From an uncultured Muribaculaceae bacterium (GTDB lineage Bacteria; Bacteroidota; Bacteroidia; Bacteroidales; Muribaculaceae), in assembly GCA_910587355.1 (NCBI GenBank), contig CAJUKF010000003.1, forward strand, positions 1 to 64,000: a DNA stretch of 64,000 nucleotides, in the 5' to 3' direction. The notes under the pieces are model-generated. The model was not told the origin of the DNA. It saw nothing but the letters and a program-made list of their open reading frames with translations, and did not search any database. Of the stretch, positions 51,663-60,694 are shown piece by piece. Numbering within the stretch: the stretch's first letter is position 1; the number at the start of each line of letters is the position of its first letter. A program made the translations under genes and the position numbers.

Positions 51663-53957
51663 ATGGCAAAAAAGAACAATTCTGATTTCATCGACATCTC
51701 AGGTCTGCTCAAACTATACCTGAAGAATTGGTACATGTTTGCCATCTCGGTGACAGTATTCCTCGGCATAGGCCTCGCCTATGCTTTCATGTATCTGCCG
51801 AAATATTCCGTAAACGCCAATCTGCTCATCAATCCCGAAGAAGACGCGATGCCCGGCATGGCCTCAGGTCTGTCGTCGCTCTTTGGCTCGGAGGGATATG
51901 TAGAAGACGAGATATTCATCGTTTCGTCGCACACGGTCTACCGCGAGGTTGCACGCGACCTTAAACTGAATATCAGCTATCTGACAGACAAGAATATCTT
52001 CGCCAAACAGATAGACTATCCCAAACATCCGGTCGAACTGACCCCGCAGGGAGGAATCATGGACACGCTCAGGAGCGGCATCACATTCAAACTGTCAATA
52101 GACAAGAACGGCAAAGCCAGCATCAGCGGCAAGATGAAGCGCTCGACAGTGGTAAAAGTCAAGGACGTCACACTGCCTTACGTCGTGACTACTCCACTCG
52201 GTAAGTTCGCCTTCTCGAAAACAGCCGACTACCCTGCAGGCAAGAAACTCAACCTCATAATCGGCGTACAAAGCTACGACTCCGCCGCAGAAGACATGGC
52301 TGAGAATATCTCTGCTGAAATCGCATCGAAACGAAGCAATGTAATCACACTCAATACCGTCACCACAAATCCCGATTACGGCATGGCAATCCTCAACGCC
52401 GTCATGGAGAAATATAACGAAAAAGGTATCGAGCAGAAAAACGACCAGAACCGCCTGACCGCAAAGTTCCTGAGCGAACGCATCGATATTCTTTCCGACG
52501 AGCTGAGCTCTTCGGAGGGCGACCTCGAATCTTTCAAACAACGCAACGAACTCTACGATATAGCCCAGAACACCGGCTATACTTTCAGCAAAAAAGCAAC
52601 CTACGAAGGGCAACTTGTGAGGGCACGGACCGAAGCCGAAATCATAAAGATGACCCAGGACTTCCTTAATGCGCCCGAAAATGCCTACAGTCTGGTGCCG
52701 GTGATGACCGACAACGAAGCTCTCAGCCTCGCTATCCAGAACTATAACGACAACGTGCTTCAGCTCATGGACCTTATGCAGAGCGCACATCCCGACAACT
52801 CAATGGTGAAGCGTCTCCGCGAACAAATCGACACCATGCGTGCCAATATTCTCACCTCCATAGGCCGTACTTATGCAACGACCGCCGTACGCATCAACGA
52901 CCTTGAGAGGGAAATGAACTCGGCTGACTCGAAACTGTCGCATCTTCCGGCCCAAGAACGGGAACTCCGCAAACTCAACCGCGACCTCACAGTGAAGCAG
53001 CAGCTCTTCATATTCCTCCTCCAGCAACGTGAACAGACTGCCCTTCAGCTTGCCACCGCCTTCCCGAAAGGAACGACCGTAGACAAGGCCTTCACTCTCA
53101 GCAAACCTGTCGGAATGGGCAAAAAGGCGATTGCACTCTTCGCTCTTTTCCTCGGTCTGCTCATCCCGCCAATCATACTTTTCATCCGTCAGCTGCTTAA
53201 CGACCGCTTTGAAACCCGTCAGGACGTGGAAAACATCACCGATGTGCCTATCCTCGGCGAAATGTGCACCGACCGCAGCGGCAACCGAATGGTAGTCTCT
53301 GCCGAAAGCACCAGTTCGACGGCCGAACTCTTCAGGCTCATGCGAAGCAACCTGCTCTTCGTGCTCAACGACCCCAACGACCGTGTGGTGCTCATCACAT
53401 CGTCGACCTCGGGCGAAGGCAAGTCTTTCATCTCAATCAATCTGGCAGCATCCCTGTCGCTTCTCAACAAGCGCGTGGTGCTCGTGGGCATGGATATACG
53501 CAAGCCTCAGCTTGCCAATTATCTGAACATCTCGCCGAAGTTCGGTCTCACCCAGTATCTCTCATCCTCTGCCGTAACACTCGACCAGATTATAACACCT
53601 CTGGAGGGCACGCCGGGACTCGACGTTATAGTAGCCGGCCCCATCCCCCCAAACCCTGCGGAATTGCTCATATCGCAGAAAATCGACGACCTTGTCAGCG
53701 AGCTGCGCAGGCGCTACGATTATGTCATACTCGACACCGCGCCTATCGGTCTCGTAAGCGATACCTTCACGCTCAACCGAGTGACAGACGCATCAATCTA
53801 CGTATGCCGCGCCAACTATACTTCCGTCAAAGACCTTGAGGAAGTAAACCGCATCTACGACAACAACCGTCTGAAGAAGCTGTCAATCGTTGTCAACGGC
53901 ACCGCGTCAAAGAAATCGTACGGTTATTCCAAAGACAAAGACCGCGTCAAAGCCTGA
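51663..53957 (+). CDS. Wzc-like polysaccharide co-polymerase/BY-kinase
   Basis: A 764-residue inner-membrane tyrosine autokinase that controls polysaccharide chain length and export. N-terminal Wzz domain with a first membrane segment near residue 20-45, a long coiled periplasmic region, second membrane segment about 480-505 (AIALFALFLGLLIPPIILFI), and a cytosolic kinase with Walker A STSGEGKS near 581, Walker A' VLVGMDIRKP near 605 and Walker B YVILDTAP near 687. The C-terminal tyrosine cluster is short: only two tyrosines in SYGYSK. Starts 7 nt after the Wza-like gene. Confidence 0.9.
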   Translation: MAKKNNSDFIDISGLLKLYLKNWYMFAISVTVFLGIGLAYAFMYLPKYSVNANLLINPEEDAMPGMASGLSSLFGSEGYVEDEIFIVSSHTVYREVARDLKLNISYLTDKNIFAKQIDYPKHPVELTPQGGIMDTLRSGITFKLSIDKNGKASISGKMKRSTVVKVKDVTLPYVVTTPLGKFAFSKTADYPAGKKLNLIIGVQSYDSAAEDMAENISAEIASKRSNVITLNTVTTNPDYGMAILNAVMEKYNEKGIEQKNDQNRLTAKFLSERIDILSDELSSSEGDLESFKQRNELYDIAQNTGYTFSKKATYEGQLVRARTEAEIIKMTQDFLNAPENAYSLVPVMTDNEALSLAIQNYNDNVLQLMDLMQSAHPDNSMVKRLREQIDTMRANILTSIGRTYATTAVRINDLEREMNSADSKLSHLPAQERELRKLNRDLTVKQQLFIFLLQQREQTALQLATAFPKGTTVDKAFTLSKPVGMGKKAIALFALFLGLLIPPIILFIRQLLNDRFETRQDVENITDVPILGEMCTDRSGNRMVVSAESTSSTAELFRLMRSNLLFVLNDPNDRVVLITSSTSGEGKSFISINLAASLSLLNKRVVLVGMDIRKPQLANYLNISPKFGLTQYLSSSAVTLDQIITPLEGTPGLDVIVAGPIPPNPAELLISQKIDDLVSELRRRYDYVILDTAPIGLVSDTFTLNRVTDASIYVCRANYTSVKDLEEVNRIYDNNRLKKLSIVVNGTASKKSYGYSKDKDRVKA

Positions 53958-53960
53958 CAT

Positions 53961-55448
53961 ATGACTGCGGCTACAGCCATAGAACAATCCACGACCTCTC
54001 ACGCTCCCGCCTCAGGACAGGAACGTGAGAAGCCGTATTTCGATTTGCCCCTGCGCGTATGGTTATTTCCGCTGTTTTATCTGCTGGGAATGGCCCTCAC
54101 GGGCCTGCGGTTCTATCCGGCATTGCTGCTTCTGATTCTAAGCTGGATATGGTCACTGAAAAATGACCGTTATCATCTGATAATACAGCTCACCCTGTTT
54201 TTCGGCGGATACGCTTTCTTCCATACAGAACGTCTCCTGCCGGTATGGACAACCGACATGGCCATGGGCCTGTCGCTGGTTTTATGGCTCATATACCGCA
54301 AGCCTCCTGTTTTGTGGAAAGTCCTGATTGCCATTGCCTGCTATGTGCTCGCGCTGGTGATACTGTCGATGTTCTCGCTTGAGAAATTCTCGATACAGAT
54401 ACTCATGATGCGCAGATATCTGGCCATTGTATATATCATTGTGCCGATAGCGCTTTTCTCCGGCAAAGAATTCCGCATGGATGTGTTTTTTACCAAACTC
54501 ATGCCGTATGCGCTGCTCATCTGCCTGTTTTATATCATCGACGCGGTTGTAATAGCCGGTGATATCTTCGTGCCGGAAACCACCGTATACCATCAGTCCA
54601 CATTCTACGACCCCTACATCGTTGGCCCGGGACATATCCTCCGCAAGTATCCTTCAGGATTCTTCTTCGTGGCGCTGATACTTTTCCCTGTAACGCGGTA
54701 CTACAAACTCCGCTTATGGCAACTCCTGCTGTTTATATTTGGCTTGGCCGTCACCCAGACGTTTACCGTAATAATGGGTTATCTTGCCGGATTTATACTT
54801 TTTCAGAACTCACGCAAACGTATTTTCGGCTATTGCATAGGAGGAATATTCATGCTGGTGGCATTATATGGCCTGGACAGTATCCTGCCCGAAAAGCACA
54901 AGGATGAAGGTGTTGTCGAGTCGACTTTGCGAATAAAGTCTTCAATCGACCAGTTTACTATTCTTGCCAATGCTGTCGACGACGAGGATTTGGCAAAATT
55001 CGGTTCACAACGCATGGCACAGATTATACCCAAGGTCGAGGTGCTTCTTCACGAGCACCGCGAACTCACCGGTCTGGGCTTCCTTCATCCCGACAAGACC
55101 AAAATCACGCGTTATATAATCGAAAACGAACTGTACACCGATATCGCGAATAATATAGAAGTGACGGCATTCGTCGAAGTTTCCGGCGTACAGGTCTTTC
55201 TTAACATAGGCATCATAGGTCTTGTCATCCACCTCGCATTCTTCATATGGCTGTATTTCATCATACGCAGGCTTCCCTACAGCGCATATTATCTATGCGT
55301 GATGATTATGCTCATATGCTTCGGTTTCGGCGGTTTCGGGGGTCTGATTCAGGAAAAGACACTTTTCATACTCTCTCTGGCTTACGCTACCATAATACTG
55401 AACAGCCGCGAGCAACTCGGCTTCAGATGTCCATGGCTCAGGGATTGA
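53961..55448 (+). CDS. Polytopic membrane protein, candidate polysaccharide polymerase or ligase
   Basis: A 495-residue protein with at least ten hydrophobic segments and a large periplasmic-type loop about residues 300-400 containing polar residues (LHEHRELTGLGFLHPDKTKI). Overall pattern resembles the O-antigen polymerase/ligase (Wzy/WaaL) group, which have low sequence conservation. The first 30 residues are polar. It starts 3 nt after the Wzc-like gene, which supports a role in the same exopolysaccharide pathway. Its 3' end overlaps the convergent HD-domain gene by 11 nt. Function is inferred from topology and context only. Confidence 0.6.
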   Translation: MTAATAIEQSTTSHAPASGQEREKPYFDLPLRVWLFPLFYLLGMALTGLRFYPALLLLILSWIWSLKNDRYHLIIQLTLFFGGYAFFHTERLLPVWTTDMAMGLSLVLWLIYRKPPVLWKVLIAIACYVLALVILSMFSLEKFSIQILMMRRYLAIVYIIVPIALFSGKEFRMDVFFTKLMPYALLICLFYIIDAVVIAGDIFVPETTVYHQSTFYDPYIVGPGHILRKYPSGFFFVALILFPVTRYYKLRLWQLLLFIFGLAVTQTFTVIMGYLAGFILFQNSRKRIFGYCIGGIFMLVALYGLDSILPEKHKDEGVVESTLRIKSSIDQFTILANAVDDEDLAKFGSQRMAQIIPKVEVLLHEHRELTGLGFLHPDKTKITRYIIENELYTDIANNIEVTAFVEVSGVQVFLNIGIIGLVIHLAFFIWLYFIIRRLPYSAYYLCVMIMLICFGFGGFGGLIQEKTLFILSLAYATIILNSREQLGFRCPWLRD

Positions 55449-55995
55449 ACAGGCGGTGAAGTCCGCGGAAACGCACCAACACATCTTCGCCGAACGAAGC
55501 CATGGATGCCTCGACACGCTCAAGCGGCTTACGCTGCATGGTGCCGCTTTTGCTGTAGAAGCAGTCGGCGTAGCACACCAGTTTTTCAAGCAGAGTCTCG
55601 GGCATATAGCTGCGCCCTGCAGGCAACGGAAGATGCCGTGCATCGATTTCCTTCCGGGTGAGTCCGGCGCCAGTATGGCGTTCTGCAACGCGTGCGTATA
55701 TCTCGGGGACGCCCGCAGCCCGCAGCATGTCGGCTCCCAAAGGACCGTGACACAGATACGGAGCCGACCCGTAACACCCTATTCCCGGTGCATTCGTACG
55801 TATTATCCCAACATCATGAAGCATGGCGGCAGCCTCGATATCCAAATCATCCAGGTCAAGATTCATCCTGTGTGCGATTGCCAGAGCCTCATCAGCCACC
55901 GCACGGCTGTGGGCAAGCAAAATCCCGCTGACCTTGCGGCCTGCGGGATATATGCTGTCTATGAATTTACGGTAATCGAACGTATCTAGGCTCAT
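55438..55995 (-). CDS. HD-domain phosphohydrolase
   Basis: A 185-residue cytosolic protein of the HD superfamily. Metal ligands are visible: H29 (LLAHSRAVADEALAIA), H60-D61 in AAAMLHDVGII, and further His/Asp residues in YLCHGPLGADMLRAAG and VAERHTGAGL. Such small HD proteins hydrolyse nucleotides or other phosphoesters; substrate unknown. The start overlaps the stop of ilvE by four bases on the minus strand, implying co-translation after ilvE. Confidence 0.82.
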   Translation of the reverse strand: MSLDTFDYRKFIDSIYPAGRKVSGILLAHSRAVADEALAIAHRMNLDLDDLDIEAAAMLHDVGIIRTNAPGIGCYGSAPYLCHGPLGADMLRAAGVPEIYARVAERHTGAGLTRKEIDARHLPLPAGRSYMPETLLEKLVCYADCFYSKSGTMQRKPLERVEASMASFGEDVLVRFRGLHRLFNP

Positions 55996-57014
55996 TCTAC
56001 AATAGTATTCCAGCCATGAACGTCCTCGACCTCGCCGTTACGGATAGCTTCGAGACGCTTCACGAATTCTGTAGTGACAGGACCGGGCTTGCCGTCTTTT
56101 GAAATAATGTATTTCTTGCCAGTATCGATATCATCGATTTCACCGATAGGCGATGCTACGGCGGCAGTTCCGCATGCTGCGGCCTCGGATACGCTCTCGA
56201 GCTCGTCCACAGTGATATGACGCTCCTCAACCTCGATACCCATGTCGCGGGCGAGCTGCATGAGGCTCATGTTGGTGATTGAGGGAAGTATCGAGTCCGA
56301 CTTGGGAGTGATGTACTTGCCGTCTTTGATTGCATAGAAGTTGGCCGGCCCGCATTCATCGAGGTATTTCTTCTCCTTGGGGTCAAGGAAAAGCACTGCC
56401 GAATAACCCATGTCATGGGCACGCTTTCCTGAGGCAAGCGACGCGGCATAGTTGCCGCCTACTTTCCAGCGTCCGGTGCCGAGGGGTGCCACGCGGTCAT
56501 ACTGACGCATTATGCAGATATTGGTGTTCTTGAAACCGCCCTTGAAGTACGGGCCGACCGGGGTAACCAATACCAGGAACATATATTCGTCGGCTTCTTT
56601 CACACCGACACGGGGAGTAAGACCGATTTCGAGGGGACGTATATAAAGCGATGCGCCGCTGCCATAAGGCGGAATGAAGCGTTCGTTAAGCTTGACAGCC
56701 TTGATGCACATCTCCTCGAAGAGTTCCACGGGAATAGGCTCCATAAGGAGGCCCTTGGCCGATTCACGGATGCGCTTGGCGTTTTCCTCGATACGGAAGA
56801 TACGTATTTTGCCGTCTTTGCCGCGGAAAGCCTTGAGGCCTTCAAAGATTTCCTGACCGTAATGAAGACAGGTAGCCGCCATATGAATGTTTATGGTATC
56901 GGACTGTGAAACTTCCACAGGTCCCCACTTCCCGTCGCGGAAAGTGCAACGCACGTTATAATCCGTAGGATAGTAGCCAAATGGAAGACTGCTCCAGTCA
57001 ATTTCTTTATCCAT
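55992..57014 (-). CDS. ilvE: Branched-chain amino acid aminotransferase
   Basis: Transfers the amino group between glutamate and branched-chain keto acids, the last step of valine, leucine and isoleucine synthesis. Fold-type IV PLP enzyme with active-site lysine in WKVGGNYAAS and phosphate-binding NFYAIKDGKY-type region after DECGPA. Length 340 from ATG 57014 (MDKEIDWSS), which fits the family better than the in-frame ATG at 57053; the longer start falls on or just after the promoter at 57041-57048. Confidence 0.92.
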   Translation of the reverse strand: MDKEIDWSSLPFGYYPTDYNVRCTFRDGKWGPVEVSQSDTINIHMAATCLHYGQEIFEGLKAFRGKDGKIRIFRIEENAKRIRESAKGLLMEPIPVELFEEMCIKAVKLNERFIPPYGSGASLYIRPLEIGLTPRVGVKEADEYMFLVLVTPVGPYFKGGFKNTNICIMRQYDRVAPLGTGRWKVGGNYAASLASGKRAHDMGYSAVLFLDPKEKKYLDECGPANFYAIKDGKYITPKSDSILPSITNMSLMQLARDMGIEVEERHITVDELESVSEAAACGTAAVASPIGEIDDIDTGKKYIISKDGKPGPVTTEFVKRLEAIRNGEVEDVHGWNTIVE

Positions 57015-57040
57015 ATCTTTCTTTTTAAGTTTATGTGCCG

Positions 57041-57048
57041 CAAATTTA
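57041..57048 (-). promoter_or_regulatory. -7 promoter box for ilvE
   Basis: On the minus strand this reads TAAATTTG, an exact TAnnTTTG match 27 nt upstream of the ilvE ATG at 57014. No TTG at canonical distance. Confidence 0.5.
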
Positions 57049-57170
57049 ACCATTTTTTTTCATTATAATCACACTCCCGATATAAAGTTATCTTAAATCG
57101 AACATTTTTTACGAGGTTGATGTTAATAAAAACAAAAGCATTTTTACTCTTAACAAAAACCATACTACAA

Positions 57171-57701
57171 ATGAAAAAACTTTTTGCTGCAGCACTTCTT
57201 GCTGTCATCACACTGCTTCCCTTGAACGCCAACGCACAGCGTACTGAAATCACCGCCTCATACGGCGCATACACCCAGATGGACGCATCCGACATGAAAG
57301 ACGGATGGGACCATGTGAACACTGCCTGGGGTGCGCTCAATCTGGGTGTCAACTTCCGCGTAATGCGCAATATATGGATTGGTCCCTCGTATACATTCTC
57401 ATCCACTACAACAAAAGGCGGCCCGCATCATTCCAACATAGCCTATCACGCCATAATGCTCAACGGACGCTATCATTATTACCATAACAGCATCGTCACA
57501 CTCTACGGTAAATTTGGCATCGGTGTCGAAATATCACACATGCAGCCCCGAGGTCACGACAGCTACAACAAATCGTACTGCGCATTCCAGATTGTGCCCG
57601 TAGGCGCACAGGTCGACCTCAGCCGCCAGTGGGCTATGTTTGCCGAAGCCGGTTACGGCGCACAGGGCATATTCCAGTTCGGTTTCAAACTCCGGTTCTG
57701 A
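57171..57701 (+). CDS. Small outer-membrane beta-barrel protein
   Basis: A 176-residue exported protein. Signal peptide MKKLFAAALLAVITLLPLNANA, then short aromatic beta strands (TEITASYGAYTQMD, NIWIGPSYTFSS, GKFGIGVEISHM) ending in FQFGFKLRF, whose terminal Phe is the mark of an eight-strand outer-membrane barrel. ATG 57171 was chosen over an upstream in-frame start at 57117 because it begins a clean signal peptide. Function unknown. Divergent from ilvE; stands alone. Confidence 0.8.
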   Translation: MKKLFAAALLAVITLLPLNANAQRTEITASYGAYTQMDASDMKDGWDHVNTAWGALNLGVNFRVMRNIWIGPSYTFSSTTTKGGPHHSNIAYHAIMLNGRYHYYHNSIVTLYGKFGIGVEISHMQPRGHDSYNKSYCAFQIVPVGAQVDLSRQWAMFAEAGYGAQGIFQFGFKLRF

Positions 57702-57770
57702 TTTCTCAGGCCGCCGCTTCTCTCCTCAATAATAAATATAAACAGATAAACAAGGGGCTCCTGGCGCGAA

Positions 57771-59582
57771 TCACTTAACGCCGAGAGCCTCTGTTATTAT
57801 TTTCGCTTTGGCAGGGCCGATTACCGCTGCGATTTCAGTCGCGGAAGCCTCCCGTATACGCTTCACGCTCTTGAAGTGCTGGAGCAATGTCTGTGCGGTC
57901 ACAGGACCGATGCCTCTCACATTATCAAGCTCGCTCACAAGAGCGCTCTTGCTGCGACGGTTGCGGTGATGTGTAATGCCGAAGCGATGTGCCTCGTCGC
58001 GCAGATGCTGCACCACTCTCAGCGTCTCGGAATTCTTATCGATATAAAGAGGCACGCTGTCGCCGGGGAAGTATATCTCTTCCAGACGCTTCGCTATGCC
58101 GACTACGGCTATTGTGCCTCTCAGCCCCATATCTTCAAGAGCCTCGACAGCCGAACTAAGCTGTCCTTTGCCGCCATCGACCACAATTAACTGCGGCAGA
58201 CACTGACCTTCCTCCATCAGACGCGAATAACGCCGGGTGAGAACTTCTTTCATCGAAGCGAAATCGTCGGGTCCCTCCACCGTCTTTATATTGAAATGAC
58301 GGTAATCTTTCTTCGATGGCTTACCGTCGCGGAACACCACGCACGAAGCAACGGGATTGGTGCCCTGTATGTTTGAATTATCGAAGCATTCTATATGTCT
58401 CGGCAGTTCCGTGAGATGAAAATCGCTCTGGATGCGTTCAAGAAGACGGTTCGTGCGCTCTTCCGGATTATGGCGTTCGAGATGTTTGAGGTCATCGATG
58501 CGATACTGCCGCGCGTTCTTCTCTGATACCTCAAGCAGTTTGGCCTTGTCGCCGCGACGCGGAATGGTGAATGTGATATCACTCATCTCCATATCCGGGG
58601 CCTCGGAAACGATGATTTCATCATATGCCACATCAAGACTCTGGCGTATTTCTTCCATGGCATAGCCCAGAATCTGCGCGCGGCTCTCTTCGAGACTTCG
58701 CTTGTAACGAAGGGTGACACTACGGACAACGGCACCGTGGCGCACATGCATATAGTTGACATACACATCGTTGCCACCGTCATCATCGAAACCGAATACG
58801 TCGACATCACCGATTGTCTGACTCACAATCACACTGTGCGACTGATAATTATCAATGAGCCTGTAGGAATTCTTGAGTTCCTGAGCCTCCTCGAAACGGA
58901 GTTCGGCCGCAAGGCGCTGCATCTCTTCGCGGAGATAAGCGAGCAGTTCCTGCGTTTCACCACGCAGAATCTGACGGATACGCGTAATATATCCGTTATA
59001 TGTCTTTTCATCAATAGCTCCGGTACAGCAACCCTTGCATTTTTTGATATGGTACTGCAGACAGAGCCGTCCCTTGCCTTTGGCTATATATTCGGGAGTT
59101 AGCGGCAGACGGCATGTACGCACCGGATACAGCTCACCGATAAGGTCGAGCACCGTCTTTGCCACGCCTGCATTTGTATAAGGCCCGTAGTATTTTGACC
59201 CGTCTTTTATATGCTGGCGTGTGATGAACACCCTCGGATACATCTCGTTTGTGACTACAATCCACGGATAGGACTTATCGTCTTTCAGAAGCACATTGTA
59301 CCGGGGCTTGTACTCCTTTATCATCGAGTTCTCGAGATTGAGTGCATCCTGCTCCGTCGGCACGACGATATATTTCATATCTGCGATATTGCTCACCAGC
59401 AGATTGGTACGCAGCACATCGTGGGTGCGGTTGAAGTACGACGACACGCGCCGCTTAAGGTTTTTGGCTTTGCCGACGTATATGACGTTTCCCTCGGCGT
59501 CGAAATACATGTAAACGCCGGGAGTATCGGGGAGAATGGCTATTTTCTCTTTAAGTTCGGGAGATTTCTCGTGTCTGCTCAT
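57771..59582 (-). CDS. uvrC: Excinuclease ABC subunit C
   Basis: Nucleotide excision repair endonuclease, 603 residues. N-terminal GIY-YIG nuclease domain (PDTPGVYMYFDAEGNVIYVGKAKNLKRRV, about residues 18-45), then a cysteine-containing stretch CLQYHIKKCKGCC typical of UvrC, a UVR segment, the RNase H-like second nuclease domain with IECFDNSNIQGTNPVASCVVF, and C-terminal helix-hairpin-helix motifs. It lies 59 nt after ruvB on the same strand, making a small DNA-repair pair. Confidence 0.95.
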   Translation of the reverse strand: MSRHEKSPELKEKIAILPDTPGVYMYFDAEGNVIYVGKAKNLKRRVSSYFNRTHDVLRTNLLVSNIADMKYIVVPTEQDALNLENSMIKEYKPRYNVLLKDDKSYPWIVVTNEMYPRVFITRQHIKDGSKYYGPYTNAGVAKTVLDLIGELYPVRTCRLPLTPEYIAKGKGRLCLQYHIKKCKGCCTGAIDEKTYNGYITRIRQILRGETQELLAYLREEMQRLAAELRFEEAQELKNSYRLIDNYQSHSVIVSQTIGDVDVFGFDDDGGNDVYVNYMHVRHGAVVRSVTLRYKRSLEESRAQILGYAMEEIRQSLDVAYDEIIVSEAPDMEMSDITFTIPRRGDKAKLLEVSEKNARQYRIDDLKHLERHNPEERTNRLLERIQSDFHLTELPRHIECFDNSNIQGTNPVASCVVFRDGKPSKKDYRHFNIKTVEGPDDFASMKEVLTRRYSRLMEEGQCLPQLIVVDGGKGQLSSAVEALEDMGLRGTIAVVGIAKRLEEIYFPGDSVPLYIDKNSETLRVVQHLRDEAHRFGITHHRNRRSKSALVSELDNVRGIGPVTAQTLLQHFKSVKRIREASATEIAAVIGPAKAKIITEALGVK

Positions 59583-59641
59583 AAACTAAGTCTCCTGACA
59601 GCGTTAACCGGAAATATGCTCCGATTGTTCACGGAACAGCC

Positions 59642-60664
59642 TCAGCCGAAGAGACCGCAGCTGTCGATGCGGCTTTCACCGAGATGCTCGTATGCGAGCG
59701 TCGTCACTTCGCGGCCCCGCGGTGTGCGCTTGATAAAGCCTTCCTTGATAAGATAGGGCTCATAGACTTCCTCTATGGTACCGGGGTCCTCGCCCAGAGC
59801 TGTTGCAATAGTCGTCAGGCCGACAGGACCGCCACGGAACTTGCGTATGATAGTTCCGAGTATCTTGTTATCGATTTCATCGAGACCGTAACGGTCGATA
59901 TTGAGCGCTTCAAGTGCAAAGCGCGCTATGCCGAGGTCTATGGAGCCATTGCCCTTCACTTGTGCGAAATCACGCACGCGGCGAAGGAGCGAATTTGCGA
60001 TACGGGGCGTACCTCGGCTCCGCAGGGCTATTTCAAGTGCGGCTTCCGTAGTACATGGTACACGAAGAAGCGCCGCCGAACGCAGCACAATGCGCCGGAG
60101 CACCTCGTGGTCATAATACTCCAGATGACATTTTATACCGAAACGTGCCCGCAGCGGAGATGTAAGCAGACCGCTGCGTGTGGTGGCGCCAACAAGGGTA
60201 AACGGATTGAGCGAAAGCTGCACGCTGCGCGCACCAGGACCCTTGTCAATCATTATATCGATGCGGTAGTCCTCCATTGCCGAGTACAGATACTCTTCAA
60301 CTACAGGACTGAGACGGTGGATTTCGTCAATGAAGAGCACATCGTTTGTATCAAGCGACGTAAGTATGCCTGCAAGGTCGCCCGGCTTGTCGAGAACGGG
60401 ACCCGAGGTGATTTTTATACCCACCCCGAGCTCATTGGCCACAATGCCGGCCAATGTGGTTTTGCCAAGTCCGGGAGGACCGAATAGCAATATATGGTCG
60501 AGAGCCTCAGAACGCATTTTGGCGGCCGCCGTAAATACCTTCAGGTTCTCCACAATCTTTTCCTGGCCGCTGAAAGCCTCAAAACGCCCCGGTCGGAGCG
60601 CTTTTTCAAATTCAGACTCAGAGCCCGCGGCCTGCTGACGTATGTCGAATTTTTCTTCTTCCAT
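59642..60664 (-). CDS. ruvB: Holliday junction branch migration helicase RuvB
   Basis: Motor ATPase of the RuvAB complex, 340 residues. Walker A is GPPGLGKT at residues 62-69, Walker B DEIH at 112-115, sensor-1 GATTRSG near 154 and arginine finger RARFG near 170. The C-terminal winged helix ends in GRxVTxLAYEHLG. Length is typical. ruvA and ruvC are not in the window. Confidence 0.96.
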   Translation of the reverse strand: MEEEKFDIRQQAAGSESEFEKALRPGRFEAFSGQEKIVENLKVFTAAAKMRSEALDHILLFGPPGLGKTTLAGIVANELGVGIKITSGPVLDKPGDLAGILTSLDTNDVLFIDEIHRLSPVVEEYLYSAMEDYRIDIMIDKGPGARSVQLSLNPFTLVGATTRSGLLTSPLRARFGIKCHLEYYDHEVLRRIVLRSAALLRVPCTTEAALEIALRSRGTPRIANSLLRRVRDFAQVKGNGSIDLGIARFALEALNIDRYGLDEIDNKILGTIIRKFRGGPVGLTTIATALGEDPGTIEEVYEPYLIKEGFIKRTPRGREVTTLAYEHLGESRIDSCGLFG

Positions 60665-60694
60665 TTATCTATAAATAACGGAGCGGGGGAAGAT

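Noticed and set aside
53961..55448. Specific assignment as Wzy or WaaL
   Set aside because: Topology fits but no diagnostic motif is visible, so only a candidate label is given.
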